Shown: in pieces, positions 36,707-46,692 of the stretch
Numbering within the stretch: position 1 is the stretch's first letter
Layout: every line of letters begins with the position of its first letter
Origin: Pseudoalteromonas sp. T1lg23B
GTDB taxonomy: Bacteria; Pseudomonadota; Gammaproteobacteria; Enterobacterales; Alteromonadaceae
DNA length: 64,000 nucleotides
Direction of reading: 5' to 3'
Assembly (NCBI RefSeq): GCF_002964665.1
Contig: NZ_PQBZ01000034.1
Location: 248,429 to 312,428 of the forward strand
Program-made: the position numbers and the translations under genes
Notes under the pieces: model-generated
What the model saw: the letters and a program-made list of their open reading frames with translations, nothing else
What the model was told of the DNA's origin: nothing
The model's database searches: none

Positions 36707-37429
36707 ATGGGAAAAGTGCTAGTAATTGGCGCAAGTGGTGCGACAGGAAAGCTTGTAGTGGCACAGCTGCTTGCGAAAAATGTTCAGGTCATCGCTATTG
36801 TTAGACCTTTGAGTTCATTACAAAGTTTATACGGAGATCATGAGCACTACCTAGAAATAAAAGCAGAGATCTCACAAGTGAGTTCAGCACAGCTTGCTAA
36901 ATATATAAGCCAGTGCCATACGGTTATTTCTTGTCTTGGCCATAACTTAAGTTTTAAGGGAATATATGGTGCACCGCACAAGTTGGTAGCGGATGCTATT
37001 AAGAAAGTGACGGTTGCTATTTGTTCACTAGACAGAGGTATAAAAACAAAAGTTATTCTGATGAACACCACAGGGGTGAGTAACTTAGATATTCAAGAAT
37101 ATATTCCACTATCTCAAAGAATTGTTGTTGCGGTGCTGAGGTTACTGTTACCGCCGCAAAGTGACAATGAACTAGCTGCGGATCATCTTCGCGTTAATAT
37201 CGGTAAAGATCACCCATGTATACAATGGGTCAGTGTGCGCCCAGATTCACTAATAGATGAGCAAGAAGTATCTACCTACTATTTGGAGCATTCTCCAACA
37301 AGTAACGTGGTGTTTGATGCAGGTAGAACAAGTCGTATCAATGTGGCCAACTTTATGATGAGATTGGTGACAGAAGACGCGCTGTGGCGTCAATGGCAGG
37401 GAAAAATGCCGGTGATCTATAACGGCTAG
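36707..37429 (+). CDS. NAD(P)-binding SDR, NmrA-like
   Basis: A 240-residue Rossmann protein with the glycine motif VLVIGASGATGKLVV at the N-terminus and a VISCLGHNLSFKG segment, the extended/atypical SDR (NmrA-like) pattern. It follows the CadC-like regulator by 20 bases with AAGAAGGGA before the ATG, so the two are probably one transcript. The substrate is unknown; family members are oxidoreductases or redox sensors. The stop meets the end of the convergent symporter gene (37430). Confidence 0.82.
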   Translation: MGKVLVIGASGATGKLVVAQLLAKNVQVIAIVRPLSSLQSLYGDHEHYLEIKAEISQVSSAQLAKYISQCHTVISCLGHNLSFKGIYGAPHKLVADAIKKVTVAICSLDRGIKTKVILMNTTGVSNLDIQEYIPLSQRIVVAVLRLLLPPQSDNELAADHLRVNIGKDHPCIQWVSVRPDSLIDEQEVSTYYLEHSPTSNVVFDAGRTSRINVANFMMRLVTEDALWRQWQGKMPVIYNG

Positions 37430-38758
37430 TCATGTTTTCATCACGTTACGTTGTTTAATAAACTGTACGGTAGTACAAGTGACTACGTCTCCAAGCACAT
37501 TGACCGCAGTACGGCACATATCAAGGATCCTATCTACGCCGAGAATAAGCGCCACGCCAGATGCAGGAATACCGACACCTTCAAGTACCATACTCAGAAT
37601 AATTATTCCTGCGCCAGGTGTAGCAGGAGACCCAACGGATGCTGCAACGGACATCGTTACGATGAACAAATAATTGGTAAGGCTTAAATCAACATTAAAC
37701 ACCTGCGCAAGAAATACGGTGGCAATACCTTGATACATGGCTGTGCCTGTCATATTGATAGTTGCTCCAAGAGGCACTAAAAACCGCGCTATATCGGCTT
37801 TTATGCCAAGTTTGTTCTCTGTTACATCTAAGGTAAGTGGCATGACTGCGGCTGAACTACTTGTCGAGAAGGCTAACAGCATAAGCTCTCTGACATGGGT
37901 TATAAAAGTACTGATCCGACCTTGCCAAGTTAGTTTAGCGACGAGGAAATACAAAAGCGCGATCAGAAAAATGCCTGATATCACCGTCACTACGTAAATC
38001 ATCATGCCAGCGAGTACGTCGATACCTAAGTTTGCTACCAGTTTGGTGATAAGCCCAAATACCGCCAAGGGCGCTAATAGCATTGCCCAAGAAACGATTC
38101 TCAGACTCACTTCTTGAAGTGCTCCAAGCAAATCAAACAAAGGCTTAGATTGCGTGGCTGGGATAGACAGCAATGCTGCGCCCAATACAGCGGCAAATAA
38201 AATAACTTGTAGCATCTCACCAGAAGCCATCGATGCCAGTGGATTTTTGGGGATCAGTGCAGATACTTTGTCAGGAAGCTCTGACAAGCCAGGGAATCCT
38301 GATACAGCAGTACTGGTGAGTGGCGCTACTTCGGCATCGATTAAGGAGCCTGCATCAATGTAGTTTCCCGGCTCAATGTATAACGCAAGCATAATCCCAA
38401 TAGAGGCTGCGATGGCGGTAGAAATAAAAATGAAAATGATGGCAATGATGCCATTTTGTTTGAGGGCCAGTGGGTTGTTGTTTGCTGCAAGACCTCTGAC
38501 GACGGACGCGAGTACCAAAGGAACCACTATCATTTGTATGATAGCTAAAAATAGCTGACCCGGTAGTGCAAGCCATGCTGTGATTATTTTTACATTATCA
38601 CTCGAAACCCAATGCAAATCTGGGCCAAGCACAATTCCACAAAGTACCCCTAGAAACAATGCAATCAGTACCTTCAGCCATAATCGACCGGTTATGAATC
38701 GGTCAAACTGTGCGGTCAGCTCAACGAGGGGTTGAAAAAATAAAGGGAGGCCACGCAT
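37430..38758 (-). CDS. Dicarboxylate/amino acid:cation symporter (DAACS)
   Basis: A 442-residue membrane protein with the DAACS hallmarks: a serine-rich re-entrant loop AFSTSSSAAVMPLTLD, the sodium/substrate helix PLGATINMTGTAMYQG, and SVGSPATPGAGIIILS in the second hairpin loop, followed by VDRILDMCRTAVNVLGDVVT. Members import glutamate, aspartate or C4-dicarboxylates with Na+ or H+. Which one is not readable. It is transcribed alone on the minus strand. Confidence 0.92.
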   Translation of the reverse strand: MRGLPLFFQPLVELTAQFDRFITGRLWLKVLIALFLGVLCGIVLGPDLHWVSSDNVKIITAWLALPGQLFLAIIQMIVVPLVLASVVRGLAANNNPLALKQNGIIAIIFIFISTAIAASIGIMLALYIEPGNYIDAGSLIDAEVAPLTSTAVSGFPGLSELPDKVSALIPKNPLASMASGEMLQVILFAAVLGAALLSIPATQSKPLFDLLGALQEVSLRIVSWAMLLAPLAVFGLITKLVANLGIDVLAGMMIYVVTVISGIFLIALLYFLVAKLTWQGRISTFITHVRELMLLAFSTSSSAAVMPLTLDVTENKLGIKADIARFLVPLGATINMTGTAMYQGIATVFLAQVFNVDLSLTNYLFIVTMSVAASVGSPATPGAGIIILSMVLEGVGIPASGVALILGVDRILDMCRTAVNVLGDVVTCTTVQFIKQRNVMKT

Positions 38759-38964
38759 GTTTTGTTATCGTATTAAAAATGTTTTAGGGATCTTAGCTCA
38801 AACGTAAAGTTAGCGCTAAATTAATGGCTTACTAATTGATCTGAAACAAAACTTAACAGAGGCTCTATGCGCACGTTAGACTTTATTTTCCGCATGTAAT
38901 AGTTTGTAATCTAGATATGGGTTTTTTATTACCGATTTTGGTTTAAACTATACAGCTAAGTTGT

Positions 38965-41181
38965 ATGAAAGCCGAAAGATTATCTGTGTTGAAATTTACA
39001 AGCCTTTTTAGCTGCTACCTTTTTTTGTCTTTGCTTGTAAGCCCTGCGTTTGGGTCTTCACATGATTGGCAAGAGGTCGAAAAACAACTATTCATACAAC
39101 TCGATAACGACCCTAAACTTGCACTTGAACAGGCGCTTGAGATAGCTAAAAAAGAGTCGTATACCCCGCAAAATAACCGCGAAGCATGGTTTATCCTAAA
39201 AGAGGTTGAAGCACACGCCCAAATCAGTCTTGGAGACTTCACCACTGCTGAAAACATCGCTGAGCAACTTTACCAGCTGCATAGTGCTGAGCAGTTCCCC
39301 TTGTATCGCACTAGAGCGCTTTTATTACTGGCCATGTTATCTGAACGCCATAATGACGCTGAAAAAGTATTCAATTATGCGAGCGAAGGCTTAGCACTTG
39401 TTGAGCAAAACAATATCTCAGATGATCTATTAACAGCTGATTTACTGTCACTGATAAGCATGAGTTTCAGAAGTCAGGCCAAATACGCTAAGGCGCTAGA
39501 GTACTCAAAGAAGTCTGTTGAGTTGAGTCATGGGGATCTTGCAAAACAAGCCCGTGATCACAACCAAATTGGTGTGATCTATGATTACATGGGAGAAGTG
39601 GAACTGGCGCTAAAGCATCATGAGCTGTCATTGAATATTCGTCGTGAAAACAACAACCAACAAGGTCTATCAGACTCATTATACAACATTGGAGAAATCT
39701 ATCGCGATTTAGGCCAGTACGACTCAGCGTTATTACATTTTAAGCAGGCACTGCTGGTTGATCAATCTTTGGGGAATCCCTATCACATTGCAAACAGTCA
39801 CGGTAAACTTGGCCAAGTATATCTGGCGATGAACGAACTAGCACTTGCCAAGTTAAACATCACTAAGGGTCTTGAAATAACCAGAAAAATGGATGCGCCC
39901 AGTGATACTAGTTGGCAGCTTAGTAATATGGCTCGCGTGTACTTGGCCGAAAAACAGCTAGATAAGGCGTGGGACGTTGCAACAGAAGCGCTGACACTTG
40001 CTTTAGAAGCAAAAGCGAAAAGAACCGAACATACTGTACGTATGGCATTGCTGGATATTGCGATAGCCAAAAAAGACAAACAAGCGATAAGACAGCAAAT
40101 TGAACTGCTGTTATCTATGCCCAATACAGGATTGCTATATCAGCAAAGACTGCATGAAATAAACACTCAACTATACGAAGAGTCTCAAGAGATAGAACAA
40201 GCTTACCTGTCACTTAAAAAGTTTGTTGAAGTGCAACAAAAGCTATACGCCCATTTGGAAGAACAGCAAACTGAGCGCTTAAAGCAAAACGTCGAAGTGG
40301 TGCGTCAAGAGCAAGCTCTGGATATAATGGAAAAAGAGCGAGCATTACAAAAGGCAAAACTTGATAATTTAGAGTTGCAAAGAAAAGTAGTGATCTTAGC
40401 CATGCTGTTATTGATAGGTTTGCTATTGATGATCTACTTTAGGCAAATGGCAAAACAGCGAATGGCGAATTTAATGACCAGAATGCTGGCGGCAAATTTG
40501 GAAGATAAAAACCAATTGCTCGCGGATGTATCGCATGAATTACGCACACCACTGGCTGCGCTAAAACTCTCTGTAGAACTGTTGGAATACAATATTGAGC
40601 CAGATAAAGATAAAGCATATGCAAGAGTGCATGGAAAAATAGCTCAGTTAGATAACCTTATTGGCGATATATATCGCTCCGCGCAGTATGACAACAACGT
40701 GATGCAGCTACAAAAGTCAGATTGTGATTTAGTTGAATTACTTGATGATGTAGTGAGTGACTTTGATAAGCGCTTTAAAGAGAAACCTCAGAATTTATTG
40801 GTTCAGCGCCCTTCACAAGCCGTTATTTGTCATGTCGATCCAGAGCGATTCAAGCAGATCATCATTAACTTATTAAATAACAGCCTCAATTACACGTATG
40901 AGAATGGCACAACACAGGTTTCGTTGGAAATACTAGAAATGGAGCAACAGGTCAAACTATGTGTATCAGACTCAGAGCCTGGTTTGAACAGCGAGGAGCT
41001 GGATAAAATATTTGAGCGCTTATATCGGTCAGAAGCTTCAAGAAGCAAAGATTTGGGAGGGTCTGGACTTGGGCTCGCAATTTGCCGTCAAATCGTGCTG
41101 GCGCATGGCGGCAACATCACGGCTCAGCACGCTCAGTTAGGCGGGGTAGAATTTACAATATTGCTCGATATGTGCGAATAA
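38965..41181 (+). CDS. TPR-domain sensor histidine kinase (orphan)
   Basis: A 738-residue protein with an N-terminal signal-like segment, then about seven tetratricopeptide-like repeats (about 35-400, for example ARDHNQIGVIYDYMGEVELA and SLYNIGEIYRDLGQYDSALL). A coiled coil and one membrane helix (about 470-490) lead to a kinase core: the phosphorylation site ADVSHELRTPLAALKLS (His524), N box IIINLLNNSLNYT and G boxes with GSGLGLAICRQIV. No response regulator gene is adjacent, so its partner acts from elsewhere. The TPRs are probably periplasmic and would bind a protein partner or ligand. Confidence 0.88.
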   Translation: MKAERLSVLKFTSLFSCYLFLSLLVSPAFGSSHDWQEVEKQLFIQLDNDPKLALEQALEIAKKESYTPQNNREAWFILKEVEAHAQISLGDFTTAENIAEQLYQLHSAEQFPLYRTRALLLLAMLSERHNDAEKVFNYASEGLALVEQNNISDDLLTADLLSLISMSFRSQAKYAKALEYSKKSVELSHGDLAKQARDHNQIGVIYDYMGEVELALKHHELSLNIRRENNNQQGLSDSLYNIGEIYRDLGQYDSALLHFKQALLVDQSLGNPYHIANSHGKLGQVYLAMNELALAKLNITKGLEITRKMDAPSDTSWQLSNMARVYLAEKQLDKAWDVATEALTLALEAKAKRTEHTVRMALLDIAIAKKDKQAIRQQIELLLSMPNTGLLYQQRLHEINTQLYEESQEIEQAYLSLKKFVEVQQKLYAHLEEQQTERLKQNVEVVRQEQALDIMEKERALQKAKLDNLELQRKVVILAMLLLIGLLLMIYFRQMAKQRMANLMTRMLAANLEDKNQLLADVSHELRTPLAALKLSVELLEYNIEPDKDKAYARVHGKIAQLDNLIGDIYRSAQYDNNVMQLQKSDCDLVELLDDVVSDFDKRFKEKPQNLLVQRPSQAVICHVDPERFKQIIINLLNNSLNYTYENGTTQVSLEILEMEQQVKLCVSDSEPGLNSEELDKIFERLYRSEASRSKDLGGSGLGLAICRQIVLAHGGNITAQHAQLGGVEFTILLDMCE

Positions 41182-41242
41182 GCGCTTATATTAATTGGTG
41201 TTTATCGATTGATTAGTGACAGAATAGCAGTACTCTTAGTGA

Positions 41243-42049
41243 CTATTCACTGCGCTGTTGTTTACGCCATGAAGCAGGTGTTACGCCGTAGGTTTTCTTG
41301 AATTGACGAATGAAATGCGTTGTGTCGCCCCAGCCAAGCTCGTAAACAATCGTATTGATGGCCTTGTCTGTATGCAGTAATTTTGCACATGCCTGTGTGA
41401 GACGGGTTTTTATGATCCACTGGCCAACAGAATAGTTTGTTTGCGCTTTGACCTTTGTTGCGAGATAGGACGGGCTAGTATGAACGGCCTTAGCAACGTC
41501 TTTGAGTGAAATACTGTGCATATAATTAAGCTGAATATAGTCCAAGGCAGCAGTCACTTTATTTGAACGAACCTGCTTTAAAAGCGGTAGTTGGTTGGCT
41601 TGCTGTACTTCATATAACAGCAAATTTAACAGGCTTTTAAGTACCACGGCATTACTTGGTTGATAATTTGTCATCATACGCTGTAACTGTGTAAACAATG
41701 AGATAGTCCAAGAGACTCGGGTTTTACAAAGCTCTAGAGCAGGTATTGCGCCCAATCTTACTTGCCTAAACGGTGTCATTAATGGGTCTTGTTCATTCAT
41801 CCCTAAGCAAGTTGGGCAAAAACTCACCCATCTGATTTCTAGGTTTTCACCGTCAACTAAACTGTGGGGGATACCTGCGGGCACCAACGTGAACATATTT
41901 TCTTGGAGCGTTATCGGCTCTTTATGTTGCATGGTCAAAGAACCGCCAACAAGTAAACAGAGAATATACTGAGTTTGTGAGCCATGTGCTTCGTAGCCAA
42001 TGTGGTCATGAAACTCATGGCCGACACTCATGATATGATCCGAATCCAT
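41243..42049 (-). CDS. AraC-family transcription regulator
   Basis: A 268-residue protein with an N-terminal cupin-like sensing domain (about 1-110, including HDHIGYEAHG and LQENMFTLVPAGIPHSL) and two C-terminal helix-turn-helix motifs (SISLKDVAKAVHTSPSYLAT and AINTIVYELGWGDTTHFIRQ, then FKKTYGVTPASWR). The cupin part usually binds sugars or other small molecules. A 14-bp direct repeat in the divergent region to the DUF1360 gene is a likely binding site. Confidence 0.9.
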   Translation of the reverse strand: MDSDHIMSVGHEFHDHIGYEAHGSQTQYILCLLVGGSLTMQHKEPITLQENMFTLVPAGIPHSLVDGENLEIRWVSFCPTCLGMNEQDPLMTPFRQVRLGAIPALELCKTRVSWTISLFTQLQRMMTNYQPSNAVVLKSLLNLLLYEVQQANQLPLLKQVRSNKVTAALDYIQLNYMHSISLKDVAKAVHTSPSYLATKVKAQTNYSVGQWIIKTRLTQACAKLLHTDKAINTIVYELGWGDTTHFIRQFKKTYGVTPASWRKQQRSE

Positions 42050-42069
42050 AAAAAAGCATCAAAAAGAAT

Positions 42070-42155
42070 AATAAGCCGATTATAGCTAATTATACGCTCT
42101 CCAAAAGCTCATATTTCCAAGTGATAATTAGAAAATGAAACAATAAGCCGATTAT
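42070..42155. promoter_or_regulatory. Two 14-bp direct repeats, candidate AraC-type operator
   Basis: AATAAGCCGATTAT occurs exactly twice, at 42070-42083 and 42142-42155, 72 bases apart (about seven helical turns). It lies between the divergent AraC and DUF1360 genes; the second copy ends just before TTGACA (42161). Same-direction repeats on one helix face fit AraC-family binding. Confidence 0.55.
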
Positions 42156-42187
42156 TCGGGTTGACAATTGATAGACTTGGAGAATAT

Positions 42188-42577
42188 ATGAACATAACTT
42201 TAGCTATAATAGGCCTATCACTACATATCTTGATTTGGGAAAAATTACCGGACTGGGGAAATTGGTTCAATAGGATAGTTGAGCGTTTGCCAAAACCACT
42301 AAGATACCTCTACGATGCATGGCGTTGTCCATATTGTTTTGGTTTTTGGGTAGCTTTGTTGCTTCATGGATTGACCGGTGTGTATACCCTAGAAAGTCTC
42401 AAAGATATGCCTTTATATTTAGATGTTATGTCAGTACCAATTGCTTGGCTGCTAGACTCTTTGGCAACTGCATTGTTAATTATGTTGGGTAGTTTAACTA
42501 TCAATGCTCTCGCAGGACCCGCGATAAAAGGGTATGAGATGACACAAGCATTTCGTAGTGTAACAAGTGAAGAGTAG
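42188..42577 (+). CDS. DUF1360-like membrane protein
   Basis: ATG at 42188 has TTGGAGA upstream; the frame opens earlier at 42161 without a ribosome site. The 129-residue protein has a hydrophobic start (MNITLAIIGLSLHILIW), a CPYCFGFWVALLLHGLTG segment (Cys-x2-Cys before the first full helix) and two further helices. The RCPYCFGFW piece matches the DUF1360-like pattern of membrane proteins with an internal CxxC. No activity is known. It is divergent from araC and followed after three bases by the GNAT gene, so they likely form an operon. Confidence 0.65.
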   Translation: MNITLAIIGLSLHILIWEKLPDWGNWFNRIVERLPKPLRYLYDAWRCPYCFGFWVALLLHGLTGVYTLESLKDMPLYLDVMSVPIAWLLDSLATALLIMLGSLTINALAGPAIKGYEMTQAFRSVTSEE

Positions 42578-42580
42578 GTT

Positions 42581-43105
42581 ATGGCAATATCGAACGTTAA
42601 TGGCGAAGTTAAATCTTCAAGGCTGATTCTTACGCTGGCGCGACCGCAATATGATGAACATCCAGATGCCGTGGCGCAAAAAATCCAACAGGTATTGCAG
42701 CCACAAACATGTGTTGCGTTACCGCAAAGCTGGCAGAACATCAATACGCTTGCAGATGCACATAGATGGTTGCGTACGCAATTGCTTGAAGCGCAGATTT
42801 ACATGGTAGTTCATCGAACAACTAGTGAGTTATTAGGTGTAGCTGTGGTGCACGAGCAGGGCGAGGAAGCGTATATTGGCTATGTTATTGCGAAAGAACA
42901 TTGGGGTAAGGGCTATGCAAGCGAAGCGTTGCAAACTTTAGTTGCTTGCTACAAAGAACAAGCCACCGTAAAAACGCTTTGGGCAGGAGTTAGCAAGGAT
43001 AATATCAGCTCCATCAAAGTGTTAACCAAGTCAGGTTTTGAGTTAGCCAACAGTGAGCATCAAGACTTAGACACACGCCATTATGTACTCTCGCTTGAGA
43101 ATTAA
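42581..43105 (+). CDS. GNAT-family N-acetyltransferase
   Basis: A 174-residue cytoplasmic enzyme. The acetyl-CoA binding motif is GYVIAKEHWGKGYASEALQT, and later KDNISSIKVLTKSGFEL is the C-terminal GNAT pattern of the RimJ/RimL type. It probably acetylates a small molecule or protein N-terminus. The start is three bases after the DUF1360 stop, so translation may be coupled. Confidence 0.88.
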   Translation: MAISNVNGEVKSSRLILTLARPQYDEHPDAVAQKIQQVLQPQTCVALPQSWQNINTLADAHRWLRTQLLEAQIYMVVHRTTSELLGVAVVHEQGEEAYIGYVIAKEHWGKGYASEALQTLVACYKEQATVKTLWAGVSKDNISSIKVLTKSGFELANSEHQDLDTRHYVLSLEN

Positions 43106-43110
43106 CATGA

Positions 43111-43142
43111 TCAGGCCATTGTTGAAAACAACAATGGCCTGA
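43111..43142 (+). terminator. Rho-independent terminator after GNAT gene
   Basis: Perfect 14-bp stem TCAGGCCATTGTTG/CAACAATGGCCTGA with an AAAA loop, followed by TATTTATT, six bases after the stop. Confidence 0.9.
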
Positions 43143-43356
43143 TATTTATTGCAAATTATAAAAAACTGACCTTGGTTTGATATTCACCATGATAGGTCAA
43201 GCCCGTCTTTATTTGGTTCTCTCAAGCATTCTTATACTTTTATTCTCATTATGAAATAGTTAACTTTCAATCAGTTATGGGTATAGGTGTCCGAGTAACT
43301 GAAGAGATCTTTCCGTTGTTTTGAAGTTATTAATAAAAAAACTACAAATATATTGT

Positions 43357-43378
43357 ATACAATATATTGAATTTATAT
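43357..43378. promoter_or_regulatory. 22-bp perfect palindrome upstream of TonB receptor gene
   Basis: AATATATTGTA/TACAATATATT with core ATTGTATACAAT, 61 bases before the receptor ATG. A near-identical site lies at 50317-50348 between the peptidase and POT genes. The core resembles GntR/FCD-type operators, but the regulator is not in the window. Confidence 0.65.
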
Positions 43379-43439
43379 CTATTGAGGCGTTACTATAGCG
43401 GTGAGTTTTAATAACAATAAAAGTTCAAGGGGAACCCAA

Positions 43440-46400
43440 ATGAACAAAAACACCAACAGAATGTGGCAAAGAAGTTTAATTGCCGCAGCGGTAGCAGGCT
43501 GTTTAAGCTCACCAGTCGCCATCGCTCAAGGTAAAACTACAGGTAGTATTGAGGGAAGTGTGCTAGTGCAAAGTGGTCAGACTTTGGCAAACGTACAGTT
43601 AACGCTAAAGCACAATACAAAAGGCTTTGTTAAAACAACGTCCACAAATGACAGAGGTGAATTCGACCTAAAAGGCTTACCAATTGGTACTTATACAGTC
43701 ACCTTTACAAAAGATGGCTACCATAGTGTTTCTGAATCTGAGTTGGAGATAGTTGCGGGCAATACTGCATCGTTTGACGTATCAATGTTCAGCAGTGATA
43801 TAGAAACCATTCAAGTAAGTGGTACAGCTATTCGCAACATTGATATGCAAAGTTCAACGGCGCAAATGACATTCACTGCGTCTGAACTGGATAGATTGCC
43901 TGTCGCACAAGATTTGTCTTCTATCGCGCTACTTTCACCAGCAGCATCATTGGCAGCTGACCCTGACCAAGACTATGGTCGCGGTGTATCTTTCAGTGGT
44001 GCTTCCGTTGCTGAAAATGGTTACTTTCTTAATGGTTTAAATATTACTGATATTCGTAAAGGTTTGGGCTACCTTGAATTTCCGTGGGAAGCAATCGCTC
44101 AAACAAACGTAGTAACCGGTGGTGTCCCTGCTGAATATGGTAATTTTATTGGTGGTGTGACCGATGTTGTGACTAAATCTGGTGACAATGAATTTAAATT
44201 TGGCGCAAAGTTTGACTATCAGCCAGGCAACTTTTTACGTAGCCGTAGCCCCGACATTTGGGGGTATGATACAGGACACCCTGAAACTGACGATGAAGGG
44301 AATGTTACAGGCTACCCGTATGCAATAAAAACATACAATGGTGAAGATTCCGTCAAAGACTCCCGCTATAACATCTGGGCCAGTGGTCCAATTATCGAAG
44401 ATACATTGTTCTTCTACGCGCTATATAATCCGCAAAAAGTCACTAAACGTTATGCGGATAAAACCACACTGACCCAACGAGTAGATGAAGCCGATTTCTG
44501 GCTAGCCAATGTGGATTGGTATGTCACTGAAGATCATAGTATTTCATTTACAGCGATGAATAATGAGTGGGAGCGTAACGAATATCACGCCGACTATCAT
44601 TTCAGTCCTATAGGGCGACAGCAATCTTATCAATCAGGTGAGTTTGGTGAACCTACGAAAAGTGAATGGGGTGGGTCAGTATTCACCGCTAACTATAACG
44701 GGTATATCACCGATGAACTGAGTGTTTCAGCGGTATACGGTGTGACTAAGCAAGATACGCTAGAGGCTAACCCTGTTGCGCACCTAAGTCGAGTATGGGA
44801 CAACCGAAGCGGTAGTTGGGAGCGCAGAGGCGACTGGCAAGGTTGGTCAAAGGGCGCGATAAGTGAAGATAAACGCACTCAAGCAAGAATAGATTTTGAC
44901 TGGGTGGTTGGTGACCACACAATTTCATTCGGCTACAGTCATGAAAAAGTCGAGACAACCGATTTGTCAGAGTATTCAGGTGATGGCTGGCGCTATGATA
45001 TTTATGTTGCTACGGAATCACGCATAGAGAATATTAATCAAATTATTGAGCTTCAGGCCAATCGTCAGGGGATCCCCTATCAGCCGTCGCCGCTAGAAGT
45101 TGGGGATGCGTATTTTTGGACCAAGCAATACAAAAAAAGTGGTAGCACTGAGCAAAATTACCGTTCGATCTATCTAGAAGATACTTGGGAAGTGACCGAC
45201 CAACTGACCCTTAACCTTGGTGTTCGTAACAGTGCCTTTGATGCTTTCACGGGAACAAATGAAGAATATGTTTCCATGGAAAATCAATGGGCACCAAGGT
45301 TGGGTATTAACTATGACTTGTTCGCAGATGGCGCGACTAAGCTATTTGCAAACTATGGCCGCTATTACATGCCAATCTCGCCAAACACGAGTGCACGTAT
45401 GACACTGCCTGAAGTGAATATCACAGGTTATGGTTTGTTTGACGGTACATTTAACGAAGAAAACAACACGCCGAATCGAATTGGAGAGCTGTTTGCTGTT
45501 GAAGTCGCGAGCGATGGTGAGTTAGCACAGCCAGTTTCAACCTACGTAGACAAAGACTTAGAGCCTATGTACAGCGATGAGTTTGTGTTGGGTATTCAGC
45601 ATGAGCTTAATGATGATTGGGTGCTTGGCGCGCGTTATATCTATCGTGATCTTAAATCGTCAATCGAGGATACCAACTTACGCTTTGCCTTGGTTGAAAA
45701 GTGGGGTCGCGAAAACCCAGAACAGTTGGCTGTACTACAAGAATTAGGTTTAAACACCAATGTGAACTGGTTGGCACTGGTTATCAATCCGGGTAACCCG
45801 ATTAAACTTGCGTACGATAAAAACCAAGACGGTGTGGTTGGCGATGATGAATATGTGCAATGGGATGCTGACTATCTTGGTCTTCCAAAGGCTGAACGTA
45901 AGTACCACGCCTTGGAGTTCACTGCTAAAGGTCAAATCTCAGACGGCTTTACCATTAACGCGTCATATACATGGTCGAAAAATGAAGGGACAACTGAAGG
46001 ATTGGTTAGTGGTGCGCACTCACAAGCAGACCCAGGTTGGTCTGGTTCTTATGATGCACCAGAGCTTACAGATCATAGCTATGGCCCGACATCAAACGAT
46101 ATTCCGCACAAAATTAAAGTATTTGGCTCTTACGAGATCAATGATGAATTTGCAATTGGCTTCAATGCGCAGGCTCAACAAGGTCGTCCAATCAATAAGT
46201 TTGGTTATCATCCACAGGGCGTGGGCGCATGTTCAGAACCCATGTGGCTTGATGCTGACAAAACCCAGTTTAACCCAAATGCGGTAACAGATTGTACTGA
46301 CATACGCGGTACTGACTTCTATTACAATGGTGAGCCTTCACCTCGTGGTTCTCATGGTCACAGCAAATGGATTTACAATCTTGATTTAAGCGCAAGCTAC

Positions 46401-46588
46401 AATCCCAAGTGGCTGGCGGAGATTTATTTATCTCGGCAACGATATTTAATGTCTTCAACTTGGCATCTCCTACATCTTACTACGATCAAGCGGAGCTGGA
46501 ACAAGGAGTCGATAATCCAAACTATCGTTTGGTTGAAGAATACCAAGCGCCACGTAGTGCTCAGCTTACAGTTCGTTATGAGTTCTAA
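43440..46588 (+). pseudogene. TonB-dependent receptor with N-terminal carboxypeptidase-like domain and a C-terminal frameshift
   Basis: ATG at 43440 with AAGGGGA at 43427-43433 opens a signal peptide ending AIAQ. Next comes a CarboxypepD_reg-like domain (about 30-105), then a plug with DRLPVAQDLSSIALLSPAA and FLNGLNITDIRKG, and a large barrel. Near 46416 the frame is lost: the natural C-terminus (GDLFISATIFNVFN to LTVRYEF, terminal Phe) lies in the frame ending at TAA 46586-46588. Adding one G (CTGGCGG to CTGGGCGG) restores it, giving 1049 residues. The main frame instead continues to 46601 with unrelated residues. The loss would remove the last strands and so block assembly, unless it is a sequencing error. 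Such receptors import large nutrients (peptides, glycans or siderophores). Confidence 0.85.
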
Positions 46589-46616
46589 ATCAAAAAGATA
46601 ACAATGCTCTGACAAT

Positions 46617-46649
46617 AAAAGCCCTACTTGAAACGTAGGGCTTTTTTTT
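46617..46649. terminator. Bidirectional terminator between TonB receptor and BNR gene
   Basis: Stem AAAAGCCCTAC/GTAGGGCTTTT with a seven-base loop and a run of T. The A run on the other side allows use from the minus strand as well. Confidence 0.9.
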
Positions 46650-46692
46650 CTATGTGTTGTGGATAGTTGGTGATATCTCCACAGCATAAGCT

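Larger units (their letters stand above)
43106..43439. other. 334-base leader of the TonB receptor gene
   Basis: It holds the GNAT terminator (43111-43142), the 22-bp palindrome (43357-43378) and the receptor's ribosome site AAGGGGA (43427-43433). No other frame is supported. Confidence 0.7.

Noticed and set aside
41178..41189. ATAAGCGCTTAT palindrome like the LacI site
   Set aside because: It overlaps the kinase stop codon and lies between a gene end and a minus-strand gene end; likely chance.
42161..42189. TTGACA as a -35 box before the DUF1360 gene
   Set aside because: The matching -10 position would fall at the ATG, so transcription would start inside the gene.
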